A DNA stretch of 64,000 bases from a candidate division BRC1 bacterium ADurb.Bin183 (GCA_002070185.1 MWCT01000001.1:455110-519109), one strand, 5' to 3'. Numbered from the stretch's first letter, positions 54,626 through 61,955 are shown. The notes: generated by a model from the letters alone, not told the origin. A program made the numbers and translations.

Positions 54626-55372
54626 ATGGATATTCCACGGATCTTTAACATCACCGAAAGTGCTCACCGCATCCATGACCCGTTCACACCCGAAAAGCTC
54701 GCCACTCTCGGCGCTGCGCTGCGTTTGGAAAGGGGGACCCGAGTGCTTGACCTCGGTAGCGGTTCGGGGGAGATGCTATGCACTTGGGCACGCGATTACG
54801 GCGTCATCGGCACCGGCATCGACATGAGCCAGTTGTTCACCGAGCAAGCGAAACTTCGCGCTGAAGAACTCGGTGTCTCCGATCAAGTCAAGTTCATCCA
54901 TGGCGATGCTGCGGGCTACGTCTCTGACGAGAAGGTCGGTGTGGCAGCCTGTCTCGGTGCCACGTGGATCGCTGGGGGAGTCGTCGGCACCATCGAGCTT
55001 CTGGCGCAGAGCCTCCGCCCCGGAGGGATCATCCTCATCGGCGAGCCCTACTGGCGGCAGTTACCGCCGACGGAAGATGTTGCCAGGGGGTGTCTTGCCG
55101 GCTCAATCTCCGACTTTCTCCTGCTTCCAGAACTTCTCGCGTCTTTCGACCGCCTCGGCTACGACGTCGTGGAAATGGTTTTGGCAGACCAAGACAGCTG
55201 GGACAGATACGAGGCAGCTAAATGGCTCACTATGCGCCGATGGCTTGAAGCCAATCCCGACGACGAATTAGCCAAAGAGGTTCGAGCCCAACTGACCTCG
55301 GAACCCGAGCGCTACGCCGCTTACACGCGTGAATACCTGGGCTGGGGCGTGTTCGCGTTGATGAAGCGGTGA
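54626..55372 (+). CDS. Class I SAM-dependent methyltransferase (cassette 2)
   Basis: 248 residues with the Rossmann methyltransferase motifs: VLDLGSGSGEML (motif I), GTGIDMSQLF (motif II), KFIHGDAAGYV, and SLRPGGIILIGEPYW (post-motif region). A lid region with DRYEAAKWLTMRRWLE follows. AAAGGAG precedes the ATG. The substrate cannot be read. Its composition is more GC-rich than the following cassette gene, as expected for cassettes of separate origin. It is carried between attC1 and attC2. Confidence 0.9.
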   Translation: MDIPRIFNITESAHRIHDPFTPEKLATLGAALRLERGTRVLDLGSGSGEMLCTWARDYGVIGTGIDMSQLFTEQAKLRAEELGVSDQVKFIHGDAAGYVSDEKVGVAACLGATWIAGGVVGTIELLAQSLRPGGIILIGEPYWRQLPPTEDVARGCLAGSISDFLLLPELLASFDRLGYDVVEMVLADQDSWDRYEAAKWLTMRRWLEANPDDELAKEVRAQLTSEPERYAAYTREYLGWGVFALMKR

Positions 55373-55418
55373 TGAGTGGATTACCGGGCGACTCTGAAAG
55401 TGGGAAAAATCCAATCAT

Positions 55419-55478
55419 GCCTAACAACACATTCAAGCCAACGCCACTTCGTGGCGCGGCTTACTTCAGGCGTTAGAC
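55419..55478 (+). other. attC site 2
   Basis: A canonical 60-base attC, GCCTAAC to GTTAGAC. The stem pairs AAGCC with GGCTT and GCCAC with GTGGC around TTC. This is the clearest of the three sites. Confidence 0.95.
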
Positions 55479-55504
55479 TGACGCTCCGCGCTTGGAGGGT
55501 AATA

Positions 55505-56347
55505 ATGAATAAAACGGAAGATTTGTTGGCTAGCAAATACAGAAAGATTTTTAAAAACAAGAACCCGAATCCAAAATGGGCATATAAAAAAAAGTCTAAT
55601 CAAAGTGAATTAATTCATTGTGCTATTCCTTTTGTAGGTAATAATTATTTGAATTCATCACCCAAAATACTGTTGTATGCAAGCGCGGAAAACTTAACAG
55701 GTTATAATGGACATCTTGATAATGATAATAAAGCTCTATATCGTCATAGAGATCATTATGAAAGTTCAATAGGTAAAGATTTCTTTCCCGATGTTCACAT
55801 TGCCCCAATTACAGATGGTTCTTTATTAGTTGTTACTCTTTACTGTCTGAAACAGATAGGTTTCAGTAAAGCACTAAACTCCCCTCGTGATTTGATTGAA
55901 CTTATTTCTTTCGCAAATTTTTGTAAATATTCGATATATTCAAAAAAAAATAAAGATTACGCGAATAATATAAATAAATTAAGCGAATCACTTGAGTATG
56001 TTAAAGCAGACATCGAAATCTTATTGCCTGATATACTAATTTTACCAAAATCTATTTATGAACATAATAAAATAAAAACTGAATTATTAAGTTATAAAAA
56101 AAATATGCAAATTATTCCTATTTATCAGATTAATGCATCTGTAATAAATCGAACGATTAAGAAGAAATATAAAAAGAAGAGAGGTCTTGATGGTGATGTT
56201 CGGAAGTGGTATTCCCAGTTAGGCAAAAATAGCATAACGGGCAAGACAAAAGAAAATTTTTTAAGCGTTTTTACATATATAGATTCATTATTTATCAATC
56301 AAAAAAAGTCTAACAACTGCTTCGACCTGGCATTGCCTTTGGCATAA
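55505..56347 (+). CDS. AT-rich hypothetical protein (cassette 3)
   Basis: 280 residues from the ATG at 55505, preceded by GGAGGG; the frame stays open upstream across attC2, but that part is not expected to be translated. It is lysine- and asparagine-rich (KYRKIFKNKNPNPKW, KKKYKKKRG) and much more AT-rich than its neighbours. Visible segments include KILLYASAENLTGYNG and DVHIAPITDGSLL, which look like an alpha/beta domain, but I do not recognise the family. The last 13 codons lie inside attC3, so the C-terminus is partly set by the recombination site. Confidence 0.8.
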   Translation: MNKTEDLLASKYRKIFKNKNPNPKWAYKKKSNQSELIHCAIPFVGNNYLNSSPKILLYASAENLTGYNGHLDNDNKALYRHRDHYESSIGKDFFPDVHIAPITDGSLLVVTLYCLKQIGFSKALNSPRDLIELISFANFCKYSIYSKKNKDYANNINKLSESLEYVKADIEILLPDILILPKSIYEHNKIKTELLSYKKNMQIIPIYQINASVINRTIKKKYKKKRGLDGDVRKWYSQLGKNSITGKTKENFLSVFTYIDSLFINQKKSNNCFDLALPLA

Positions 56348-56425
56348 AACTTGCCATCGCTACGCTGGGCAAGTTTTATGCTAAGCTCTGCGGGCACGGC
56401 AATGCAGCTCAAGCAAACGTTGGCG
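56308..56425 (+). other. attC site 3 (long)
   Basis: A 118-base site from GTCTAAC to GTTGGCG. The GCATTGCC/GGCAATGC arms and an inner GCATAAAACTTGCC inverted repeat give a long stem. It overlaps the end of the preceding gene. No further attC with an R'' matching GTTGGCG follows, so the array appears to end or be cut here. Confidence 0.82.
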
Positions 56426-56531
56426 CATGTAACCTCGGGCAAGGGTCGTAGCAATCTCCGATATCATCTCGTCGGGTGAGATTGGGACGTGTTCGTTGGC
56501 TGGCATCCGGTCCTACTTTAAGATCAGCGGA

Positions 56532-56849
56532 TTAAACTTTGGCTCCCCGAGTAGGACTCGAATTCGCCTCAGGCGGATTAACAGCTGCCGGATTTGCTAT
56601 TACGTGGTTTTTTATCCATTGACGCCCCTTGCCTGATTTTAATTCTTTTTCGCGTTTCATAGCCATATAGCGAGCGGGAAATTCTTCATGATAAAGAAGC
56701 CACCAAGGACCTTTACGCCTTTTTGTATGCAACGTTCCTTTAAAATCGGGATCATTATGTTGGGCAATCCGACGTTCAAGATTGGATGTCTGCCCAATGT
56801 AAATCTCGGAAGTTGATTCGCTTTGAATGATGTAAACTGAAAAAGGCAT
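56532..56849 (-). CDS. Single-domain GIY-YIG endonuclease with tRNA-derived C-terminus
   Basis: 105 residues from the ATG at 56849; a TTG at 56888 would add 13 codons. The UPF0213-type fold is clear: VYIIQSES, IYIGQTSNLERRIAQHN, PWWLLYHEEFPARYMAMKREKELKSG. The last 20 or so residues, ending NSSPTRGAKV, are a translation of sequence matching the T-arm and acceptor end of tRNA-Asn (56541-56562). The same 3' segment is repeated five times between this gene and the true tRNA-Asn. Solo GIY-YIG genes are often of unknown function. Here the position suggests a mobile or homing-type nuclease targeting tRNA-Asn. Confidence 0.85.
   Translation of the reverse strand: MPFSVYIIQSESTSEIYIGQTSNLERRIAQHNDPDFKGTLHTKRRKGPWWLLYHEEFPARYMAMKREKELKSGKGRQWIKNHVIANPAAVNPPEANSSPTRGAKV
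56541..56608 (-). repeat. Diverged copy of the 76-bp junction repeat inside the GIY-YIG gene
   Basis: Plus strand GGCTCCCCGAGTAGGACTCG, then GAATTCGCCTCAGGCGGATT, AACAGCTGCCGG and ATTTGCTATTACGTGG. It matches the 76-bp unit at 56907-57285 throughout but with several substitutions. It forms the 3' coding end of the nuclease gene and so links that gene to the repeats. Confidence 0.85.
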
Positions 56850-56872
56850 CGCATTCGCCGCGGTTGAATAAC

Positions 56873-56915
56873 AAAACCCCGCGGGCAAGTAGCGGGGTTT
56901 TTAACTGGCTCCCCC
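56873..56915 (-). repeat. Right copy of about 40-bp direct repeat
   Basis: AAAACCCCGCGGGCAAGT then AGCGGGGTTTTTAACTGGCT. On the minus strand it is the tRNA-like 3' end GGGGGAGCCA followed by a rho-independent hairpin (CCCCGC/GCGGGG with T run). It pairs with 52751-52793 across 4.1 kb. Confidence 0.8.
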
Positions 56916-57285
56916 GGTAGGACTCGAATTCGCCTGAGGCGAATTAACAGCCACCTGATTTGCTATTACGTGTTACTAAACTGGCTCCCCCGGTAGGACT
57001 TGAATTCGCCTGAGGCGAATTAACAGCCACCGGATTTGCTATTACGTGTTTCTAAACTGGCTCCCCCGGTAGGACTTGAATTCGCCTGAGGCGAATTAAC
57101 AGCCACCGGATTTGCTATTACGTGTTTCTAAACTGGCTCCCCCGGTAGGACTTGAATTCGCCTGAGGCGAATTAACAGCCACCGGATTTGCTATTACGTG
57201 TTTCTAAACTGGCTCCCCCGGTAGGACTTGAATTCGCCTGAGGCGAATTAACAGCCACCGGATTTGCTATTACGTGTTTCTAAAC
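56907..57285 (-). repeat. Five tandem 76-bp units derived from GIY-YIG/tRNA-Asn junction
   Basis: Units start at 56907, 56983, 57059, 57135 and 57211 (GGCTCCCCCGGTAGGACTTG). The last three are almost identical; the first differs at a few bases. On the minus strand each unit is GTTTAGAAACACGTAATAGC, then AAATCCGGTGGCTGTTAA, a palindrome TTCGCCTCAGGCGAA, then TTCAAGTCCTACCGGGGGAG and CCA. The last part is identical to the 3' end of tRNA-Asn. They abut the true tRNA-Asn with the same 76-base spacing. They look like deletion derivatives of the nuclease element rather than CRISPR units, since nothing varies between them. Confidence 0.92.
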
Positions 57286-57361
57286 TGGCTCCCCCGGTAG
57301 GACTTGAACCTACAGCCTAGTGGTTAACAGCCACCCGCTCTGCCGATTGAGCTACAGGGGA
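57286..57361 (-). tRNA. tRNA-Asn (anticodon GTT)
   Basis: A 76-nt cloverleaf. TCCCCTG pairs with CGGGGGA, the discriminator is G and CCA is encoded at 57286-57288. The anticodon loop is CTGTTAA with GTT. The T arm holds GTAGGTTCAAGTCCTAC. Its 3' 22 bases are repeated in each of the five units that follow. Confidence 0.95.
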
Positions 57362-57378
57362 GCAACGTATTCAATTAT

Positions 57379-57441
57379 CGAACCTACAGTCCGCCTCAGG
57401 CGGATTAACAGCCCCGCTAAAGCCGATTGAGCTACAGGGGA
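57379..57441 (-). pseudogene. Truncated tRNA-Asn with palindromic insert
   Basis: On the minus strand TCCCCTGTAGCTCAATCGGC and GGGGCTGTTAA match the 5' half of tRNA-Asn. Immediately after the anticodon loop GTTAA comes a palindrome TCCGCCTGAGGCGGA, then CTGTAGGTTCG, and the rest is missing. It cannot fold as a tRNA. It is a partial second tRNA-Asn carrying the same type of palindrome as the 76-bp repeats. Confidence 0.8.
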
Positions 57442-57459
57442 ACAGTTCTGATATATTAA

Positions 57460-57545
57460 TGGTGGAGGGGGGAGGATTCGAACCTCCGAAGCGATTACGC
57501 AAAGGGTTTACAGCCCTTCCCCATTGACCGCTCGGGAACCCCTCC
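57460..57545 (-). tRNA. tRNA-Tyr (anticodon GTA)
   Basis: An 86-nt tRNA with the long variable arm expected for bacterial tRNA-Tyr. GGAGGGG pairs with CCCCTCC, CCA is encoded at 57460-57462, and the anticodon loop CTGTAAA reads GTA. It lies between tRNA-Thr and the tRNA-Asn remnants. Confidence 0.95.
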
Positions 57546-57565
57546 ATTTCAATGTAGTTGTCTCA

Positions 57566-57640
57566 TGGAGCTGGTGATGGGAATCGAACCTATAACCTGC
57601 CGCTTACAAGGCGGCTGCTCTACCATTGAGCTACACCAGC
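57566..57640 (-). tRNA. tRNA-Thr (anticodon TGT)
   Basis: A 75-nt cloverleaf. GCTGGTG pairs with CACCAGC, CCA is encoded at 57566-57568, and the loop CTTGTAA holds TGT. It is the first gene of the Thr-Tyr-Asn tRNA cluster. Confidence 0.95.
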
Positions 57641-57693
57641 CGAAAAAAAATCATCGTATTTGGGCGAATTTCAAAGAAAAAATAACGTGAAGT

Positions 57694-57721
57694 GATTAAG
57701 TGAACCCCGCAACCCTGTCAA
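57694..57721 (-). promoter_or_regulatory. Promoter of the tRNA cluster
   Basis: On the minus strand a consensus TTGACA (57716-57721) is followed after 16 bases by TTAATC (57694-57699), about 55 bases before tRNA-Thr. Confidence 0.6.
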
Positions 57722-57924
57722 GAGGATTTATATAAAAAATCACTTTTGAACAAAACCGCCTTTTTCACGAATACCTCGCTTTTGATTTTTTTACATATAA
57801 ATGATTGACTCTCCTTTTGGAATATTCGGATAAACATGCGATTCCGATTAAATGGAATAATTTTGCGGAGGATTTAGGATGACAAGATTGCTCTTTAATA
57901 AAAAAATCAAACCGCTATATTAAA

Positions 57925-58404
57925 TTAAGCGCGACCCAGATCGGATGTGCAATTCGGGCAACGGGTTGCTTTTATGGCAATGGTGGAAAAGCAAAAAGGA
58001 CAATCTTTCGTCGTTGGCGCCGCCGCAGGCGCTTCTTTTTCATGATGCAGTTTATTGAGCCCCTTGATTAAAAGAAAAACCGCAAAAGCTACAATTAAAA
58101 AACTGACAACGGAATTTAAAAATAAACCATAATTGAGCGTCACAGCGCCGGCTGCCTTAGCCTCAGCCAGCGTTTTAAACGACCCACCAAAAAGCTCGTT
58201 GGGCGACAACAATCCCTCCTTTGATTTCAGAACAAAGAACAAGTTAGAGAAATCAACACCGCCAAGAAGCAGACCGATGGGCGGCATGATAACGTCCGAT
58301 ACGAGGCTGTTGACGATAGTTCCGAACGCGCCGCCCACGATGATACCGACTGCCATGTCAACCACATTGCCGCGCATTGCGAATTTTTTAAATTCTTTTA
58401 ACAT
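57925..58404 (-). CDS. mscL: MscL mechanosensitive channel with C-terminal zinc ribbon
   Basis: 159 residues. The MscL core is complete: [38 protein letters not shown] (about 1-38, the amphipathic N-helix and TM1), a periplasmic loop, and TM2 near 92-114. It opens under membrane tension to release solutes on osmotic downshock. Unusually the cytoplasmic tail ends with [18 protein letters not shown] (Cys135, 138, 149, 152), a zinc-ribbon motif beyond the usual coiled-coil helix. The added domain may bind zinc or a partner. It stands alone, upstream of the tRNA promoter in the same orientation. Confidence 0.95.
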   Translation of the reverse strand: MLKEFKKFAMRGNVVDMAVGIIVGGAFGTIVNSLVSDVIMPPIGLLLGGVDFSNLFFVLKSKEGLLSPNELFGGSFKTLAEAKAAGAVTLNYGLFLNSVVSFLIVAFAVFLLIKGLNKLHHEKEAPAAAPTTKDCPFCFSTIAIKATRCPNCTSDLGRA

Positions 58405-58511
58405 GTTCCTTCCCCTTTTTAAGTTTTTATTTAGAACAACGATGGATATTCAAATAATGTGTTTTTTGAAGTCAAGATACATCTGACGCATGTTATGGGG
58501 TTAAAATTAAA

Positions 58512-58542
58512 TTGACACATCTAGGCGGTTAATTTGTATATA
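58512..58542 (+). promoter_or_regulatory. Putative promoter of the secreted glycosidase gene
   Basis: TTGACA at 58512-58517 is followed by TATATA at 58537-58542 with a 19-base spacer, or GTATAT at 18. It lies about 30 bases before the ATG at 58571. Confidence 0.45.
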
Positions 58543-58570
58543 TTTTATTAAATCGCAAGGAGGCGCTTTG

Positions 58571-60352
58571 ATGAAAAATTTGTTTTTTGCGTTTCTGTTG
58601 CTCGGATGCGCAGCGGCGATTTTTGCCGCTGCCATAGATAGCCCTTATCTCTATGGCATTCATTGGTATGGCAAAACAGATTCCATCAGTGTCGGACAAC
58701 GCACTGATGTGGAAGACATGTCCGGCGACAAGGGCATCTGGGATTTGGAAATCGCCCATGTGGATTCTTCCGCTGCCCCCGCATGGGATTTGCCGTCCTA
58801 TTTTGTAGGGCATTCGCAAAAAGTGACGCAAGGAAAGGGTAATTCCTTAATCTTTCGTCTTCACCCCTATTGGAGCCGCAATGTGCCGCACGCCTCAGAT
58901 CCTTACACATTGACGCAATATGCTAACGACTGCAAGTCCGCCGCCAATACCCTAAAAGACTATGTCCACATCTGGCAGATAGGCAACGAAGTGAATATCA
59001 ACGGCGAAAATAATCGCTGGGGCGGCTCGGGCTATAACGTCCCTTGGGAGCCGACGCCGGCGCAATATGCAGATACTTACATCGCCTGCCGCGATAAAAT
59101 CCACGAGATAACACCCAACACTACACCCGCCGCGCAGTTTGTCCTCATGCAGCCAGTCTCGCCGGGGAACGCCATCGGCGGCACGCGCTACATGGATGGC
59201 AATGAATTTTTGTGGAGACAGATTGACGCCGTGAGCGACAAGGGCAAAATTGACGGCTTTGGCATTCACGCCTATGCCCCGCCCAGCGCCGCCGATTACG
59301 GCGTGGAATCTTTCATGGACGATATCCGCGAGCAGCTGATGATTATTGACCAGTTCGGACTCGGCGATCGCCCCGTGTTCATCACAGAATGGAACAAGCA
59401 CATGCCGAATCAGGCTCATGCGGAAATTGGAGCCAAGTTTTGCCACCGCATTTTCACCGCCCTAAACGCATGGAATACCGGCAGCGGCGGCGAATGGCCC
59501 GGACACCCCAACCACAACATTGTCGCCGCAACATGGTTCGTCTATCCGAAGGATTTCGGCTGGGATGAATATGCGCTTCAATACTGGAAGACTCAAATTG
59601 CTTCCACAGACAAAGACGTCAATCCGTGGTATTCGTTCAACTATGCCTGCGGACTTGGTTATGCCAGCGGCGCTTACGGAGGCGGATCAACTTCCATCCC
59701 CAACAACGCCCTTTGGTGGGAGGATACATTTAACGGCGCGTCGCTGGATCAAACAGCACCGCTGCCCGATTGGAAGGCGGAAACATCAGGCGGCGGCAGC
59801 GTTTCCATGAGCGGCAGCGGCTCGGTTCGTCTGCTTGGAAACGGCACAACAGATGGCGGCGGAGGCATCCGCACCGCCGGCTATGTTTACGGCAATTTCC
59901 GCATGGAGGCAAATGTCACATTCACCAACGCCGCCCGCTCCAACACCAGCGGCGCACAGGCAAATATGGACATCCGCATCCGCGAAGGCTCAAAAGGCTA
60001 TTCGTTCACATTTTTCACATCGCAATCGCTTGAAAATGCCGGACGCGTTATTCTGCGCCGCACAAATGAATGGACGCAGATCGGCTCCTTCAATACCGCC
60101 GTCAGCGGCGGCATCAACACCGGCGACACCTTCCAGATTGAAATCACGGCAAACGGCTCGAACATCGCCTTTAAGGCTTATAAAAACGGCTCGACCGCGC
60201 CCTCTGTGGACTGGAACATCACAGATAGCGGTCAGACGGTCGGCTGGATTCGCATCATGACTTGGAATCTGAACGAGGCGCGCGTGAACAATTTCAAACT
60301 CGGCGGACCGCAGTGGGGCGGTTCCGGCATCGAAGATTGGGCGATATATTAA
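58571..60352 (+). CDS. Secreted clan GH-A-like glycoside hydrolase with C-terminal beta domain
   Basis: 593 residues from the ATG at 58571 after AAGGAGG. The signal peptide is MKNLFFAFLLLGCAAAIFAA. Residues about 25-370 look like a TIM barrel with IWQIGNEVN (candidate acid/base Glu140) and PVFITEWNKH (candidate nucleophile Glu273), the clan GH-A spacing. A glycine/serine linker leads to a jelly-roll-like domain (about 385-580; YGNFRMEANVTF, FTFFTSQSLENAGRVILRR) that resembles a carbohydrate-binding or DUF1080-like module. The family number and substrate are not evident. Confidence 0.78.
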   Translation: MKNLFFAFLLLGCAAAIFAAAIDSPYLYGIHWYGKTDSISVGQRTDVEDMSGDKGIWDLEIAHVDSSAAPAWDLPSYFVGHSQKVTQGKGNSLIFRLHPYWSRNVPHASDPYTLTQYANDCKSAANTLKDYVHIWQIGNEVNINGENNRWGGSGYNVPWEPTPAQYADTYIACRDKIHEITPNTTPAAQFVLMQPVSPGNAIGGTRYMDGNEFLWRQIDAVSDKGKIDGFGIHAYAPPSAADYGVESFMDDIREQLMIIDQFGLGDRPVFITEWNKHMPNQAHAEIGAKFCHRIFTALNAWNTGSGGEWPGHPNHNIVAATWFVYPKDFGWDEYALQYWKTQIASTDKDVNPWYSFNYACGLGYASGAYGGGSTSIPNNALWWEDTFNGASLDQTAPLPDWKAETSGGGSVSMSGSGSVRLLGNGTTDGGGGIRTAGYVYGNFRMEANVTFTNAARSNTSGAQANMDIRIREGSKGYSFTFFTSQSLENAGRVILRRTNEWTQIGSFNTAVSGGINTGDTFQIEITANGSNIAFKAYKNGSTAPSVDWNITDSGQTVGWIRIMTWNLNEARVNNFKLGGPQWGGSGIEDWAIY

Positions 60353-60375
60353 TTAAAAAAGGAAAGTAGCAAATT

Positions 60376-60681
60376 ATGAAAAATCAAAAAAATAATATTG
60401 TTCGTTTACTCATCATATACCTCATTCTTCCCGTTTTGTCATTCGCCGCGCCGAAGGGAATTCAGACCGTCAAGCATCAGAGCGTTTGCATCAATGCGGA
60501 AAAAACGTTCAATATTTTTGTTCCGCCAAACGCCAAACCTGACGAACGCTTCCCCGTGCTTTTCATCCTGCACGGCGCGTATGGCGGCTGCGATGACTGG
60601 ACATCCCGCACGCGCGTTGCTGAACTCGCCCGCAATTACCGCATGATTCTCGTCTTTCCCCGATGGGGAAGTAATAAGTAA
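60376..60681 (+). pseudogene. Truncated carbohydrate esterase (duplicate of 62642 gene)
   Basis: A 101-codon frame: signal peptide, then PKGIQTVKHQSVCINAEKTF and HGAYGGCDDWTSRTRVAELA, identical in plan to the start of the esterase at 62642. The shared region 60457-60665 is about nine-tenths identical at nucleotide level to 62703-62911. After ILVFP the frame reads RWGSNK and stops, well before the catalytic GLSMGG. An extra C appears where the intact gene reads TTTCCTGAT. It is therefore a cut-off duplicate. The HNH gene lies just past the break. Confidence 0.85.
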
Positions 60682-60749
60682 CGATAGGGAGAAATATTGT
60701 TTTTCCCGATGTGGGCAAAACATAAACTGGGGATCATTGTTGGATAGGT

Positions 60750-61541
60750 TCATATCAATAGCTTTTTGATTTGTTCTATGGAAAGGGGCGGGTCTGATGT
60801 GTGAGCAACGCTGTGGCAGTTAGGACAAAGTAGAGCAATATCATCCACTGTTGTTTTCGATGAGTGTGTACGCGCCCCAATTGGTATCTTATGGTGTGCT
60901 ACAAGGCAATCCTTCTTTATCCGATATCTGTTTGGAAAACTAAATCCACAAGATTCGCATTTGCCGTTGGAATAACGTTTCTTCTCTTCAATTATATCCC
61001 TATTTCGCTTTCGGAATGTAACCTCCGCCGTGATATACTCTCCTTCTGTCACTTCCTGAGTTCTCGGTCTTTGACTGATTGCTTGAATACGATTGTTAAG
61101 TTCTTCAATCTGAGGGGGAGTTAATTCAATCACAGTGAACTGTTGTGCCGAACCGAGTAATATATCAACAGGAGGGAAGTTTCTTTCCCATTGGACTGAT
61201 ATCTGATGGTGCCAATATGACCCATATGGATCACGTACGATATTCTTTTCATTATATGCATATGGTCGAAGAACTTTGCCCCTGCCGATAATACGTGTCC
61301 CTTCCTTCACGAAAATTGTATCGCCCTTTTTAATTTCATAAACAAATCGCCTCAAAGAGGCTTTCTGTGCGGGTGCAAGTTTCTTCCAAAGGTGTTTAGG
61401 CAGTCCATGAGGAAATTTTCCCAAGTTCGTTGTGTGAATAGGTTTATAGGTGATTACAGCAACATTATGTTTAAAACACTGAGGCCACAGTGAGGGGCCT
61501 TGATTCCCATACCGAAATGACATCCTCCATATCTTGGCCAT
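60750..61541 (-). CDS. HNH endonuclease with N-terminal EVE/PUA-like domain
   Basis: 263 residues from the ATG at 61541 with GAGGTG upstream; a GTG 9 bases earlier also exists. The C-terminal HNH domain has a zinc pair CESCGFSF and CPNCH, with LVAHHKIPIGAR carrying the catalytic His and DDIALLCPNCHSVAH completing the fold. The N-terminal 150 residues (GNQGPSLWPQCFKHNVAVITY, KKGDTIFVKEG, RIIGRGKVLRPYAYN) resemble PUA/EVE-type modules that read modified bases. Such combinations occur in modification-dependent restriction. It lies between the two esterase copies, so it may be part of the inserted DNA. Confidence 0.85.
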   Translation of the reverse strand: MAKIWRMSFRYGNQGPSLWPQCFKHNVAVITYKPIHTTNLGKFPHGLPKHLWKKLAPAQKASLRRFVYEIKKGDTIFVKEGTRIIGRGKVLRPYAYNEKNIVRDPYGSYWHHQISVQWERNFPPVDILLGSAQQFTVIELTPPQIEELNNRIQAISQRPRTQEVTEGEYITAEVTFRKRNRDIIEEKKRYSNGKCESCGFSFPNRYRIKKDCLVAHHKIPIGARTHSSKTTVDDIALLCPNCHSVAHTSDPPLSIEQIKKLLI

Positions 61542-61768
61542 TTGTTTCACCTCTGTCGACAGTAATTAATCTGTTCCTTATAAAATGCTCTGACTATATC
61601 AGTAAAGGCAACGTAAAAGGCAACGTAATATCTTTTCTATTCAATTAGTGGTGGCCAATTTAACGTAATTTCCATGATAATTGGTCCTTTTCTTCTTTAT
61701 AGAGGAACACCAAATTCCCCTTCACGATAGATGAAATATATCCATTCCCGATCTTATAAATAATTGCT

Positions 61769-61955
61769 TTATGAATCTAACTGATGTTTTCTTGATGGGC
61801 TATAACTACAAGACGAACCAGCGCTAAATTTTTGTCCACAATATATACAGTTCTCGCCATTGGCTATTGCGACATGTTTTTTGGTAGGGCTATAACTACA
61901 AGGCGAACCACCGCTAAATTTTTTTTCCACAATATCTGCATTTCATGTCAGCCAT
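61769..61955 (-). pseudogene. Small twin zinc-knuckle ORF interrupted at an A8 tract
   Basis: AAGGAGG stands 7 bases before an ATG at 61955, reading MADMKCRYCGKK and then a stop after eight A residues. With seven A residues it would continue FSGGSPCSYSPTKKHVAIAN, GENCIYCGQKFSAGSSCSYS and PSRKHQLDS to a stop at 61769. The two CxYCG-xKFS-GGS-CSYSP modules are a direct repeat at DNA level. It may be a true frameshift mutation, an assembly error in a homopolymer, or a slippage site. Function unknown; zinc binding is likely. Confidence 0.65.

Larger units (their letters stand above)
53232..56425 (+). mobile_element. Three-gene integron cassette array without integrase
   Basis: Three plus-strand genes are each followed by an attC site ending in GTTRRRY-type cores. 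Cassette limits are 53233-54578, 54579-55472 and 55473-56419. For each cassette the attC R'' box is the exact inverse complement of the sequence at its own left end: GTTATGTGACAT with ATGTCACATAAC, GTTAGGC with GCCTAAC, GTTAGAC with GTCTAAC. This is the rule for circularised cassettes and is strong evidence. No intI gene is in the window, so it is a CALIN-type array or one cut from its integrase. Confidence 0.9.

Noticed and set aside
56907..57285. CRISPR array
   Set aside because: The repeats are directly contiguous 76-base units without variable spacers, and each contains tRNA-Asn sequence.
57379..57441. Group I intron in the tRNA-Asn anticodon loop
   Set aside because: The palindrome sits at the right place, but the insert is only about 15 bases, and the tRNA 3' half is missing, so no intron can be present.
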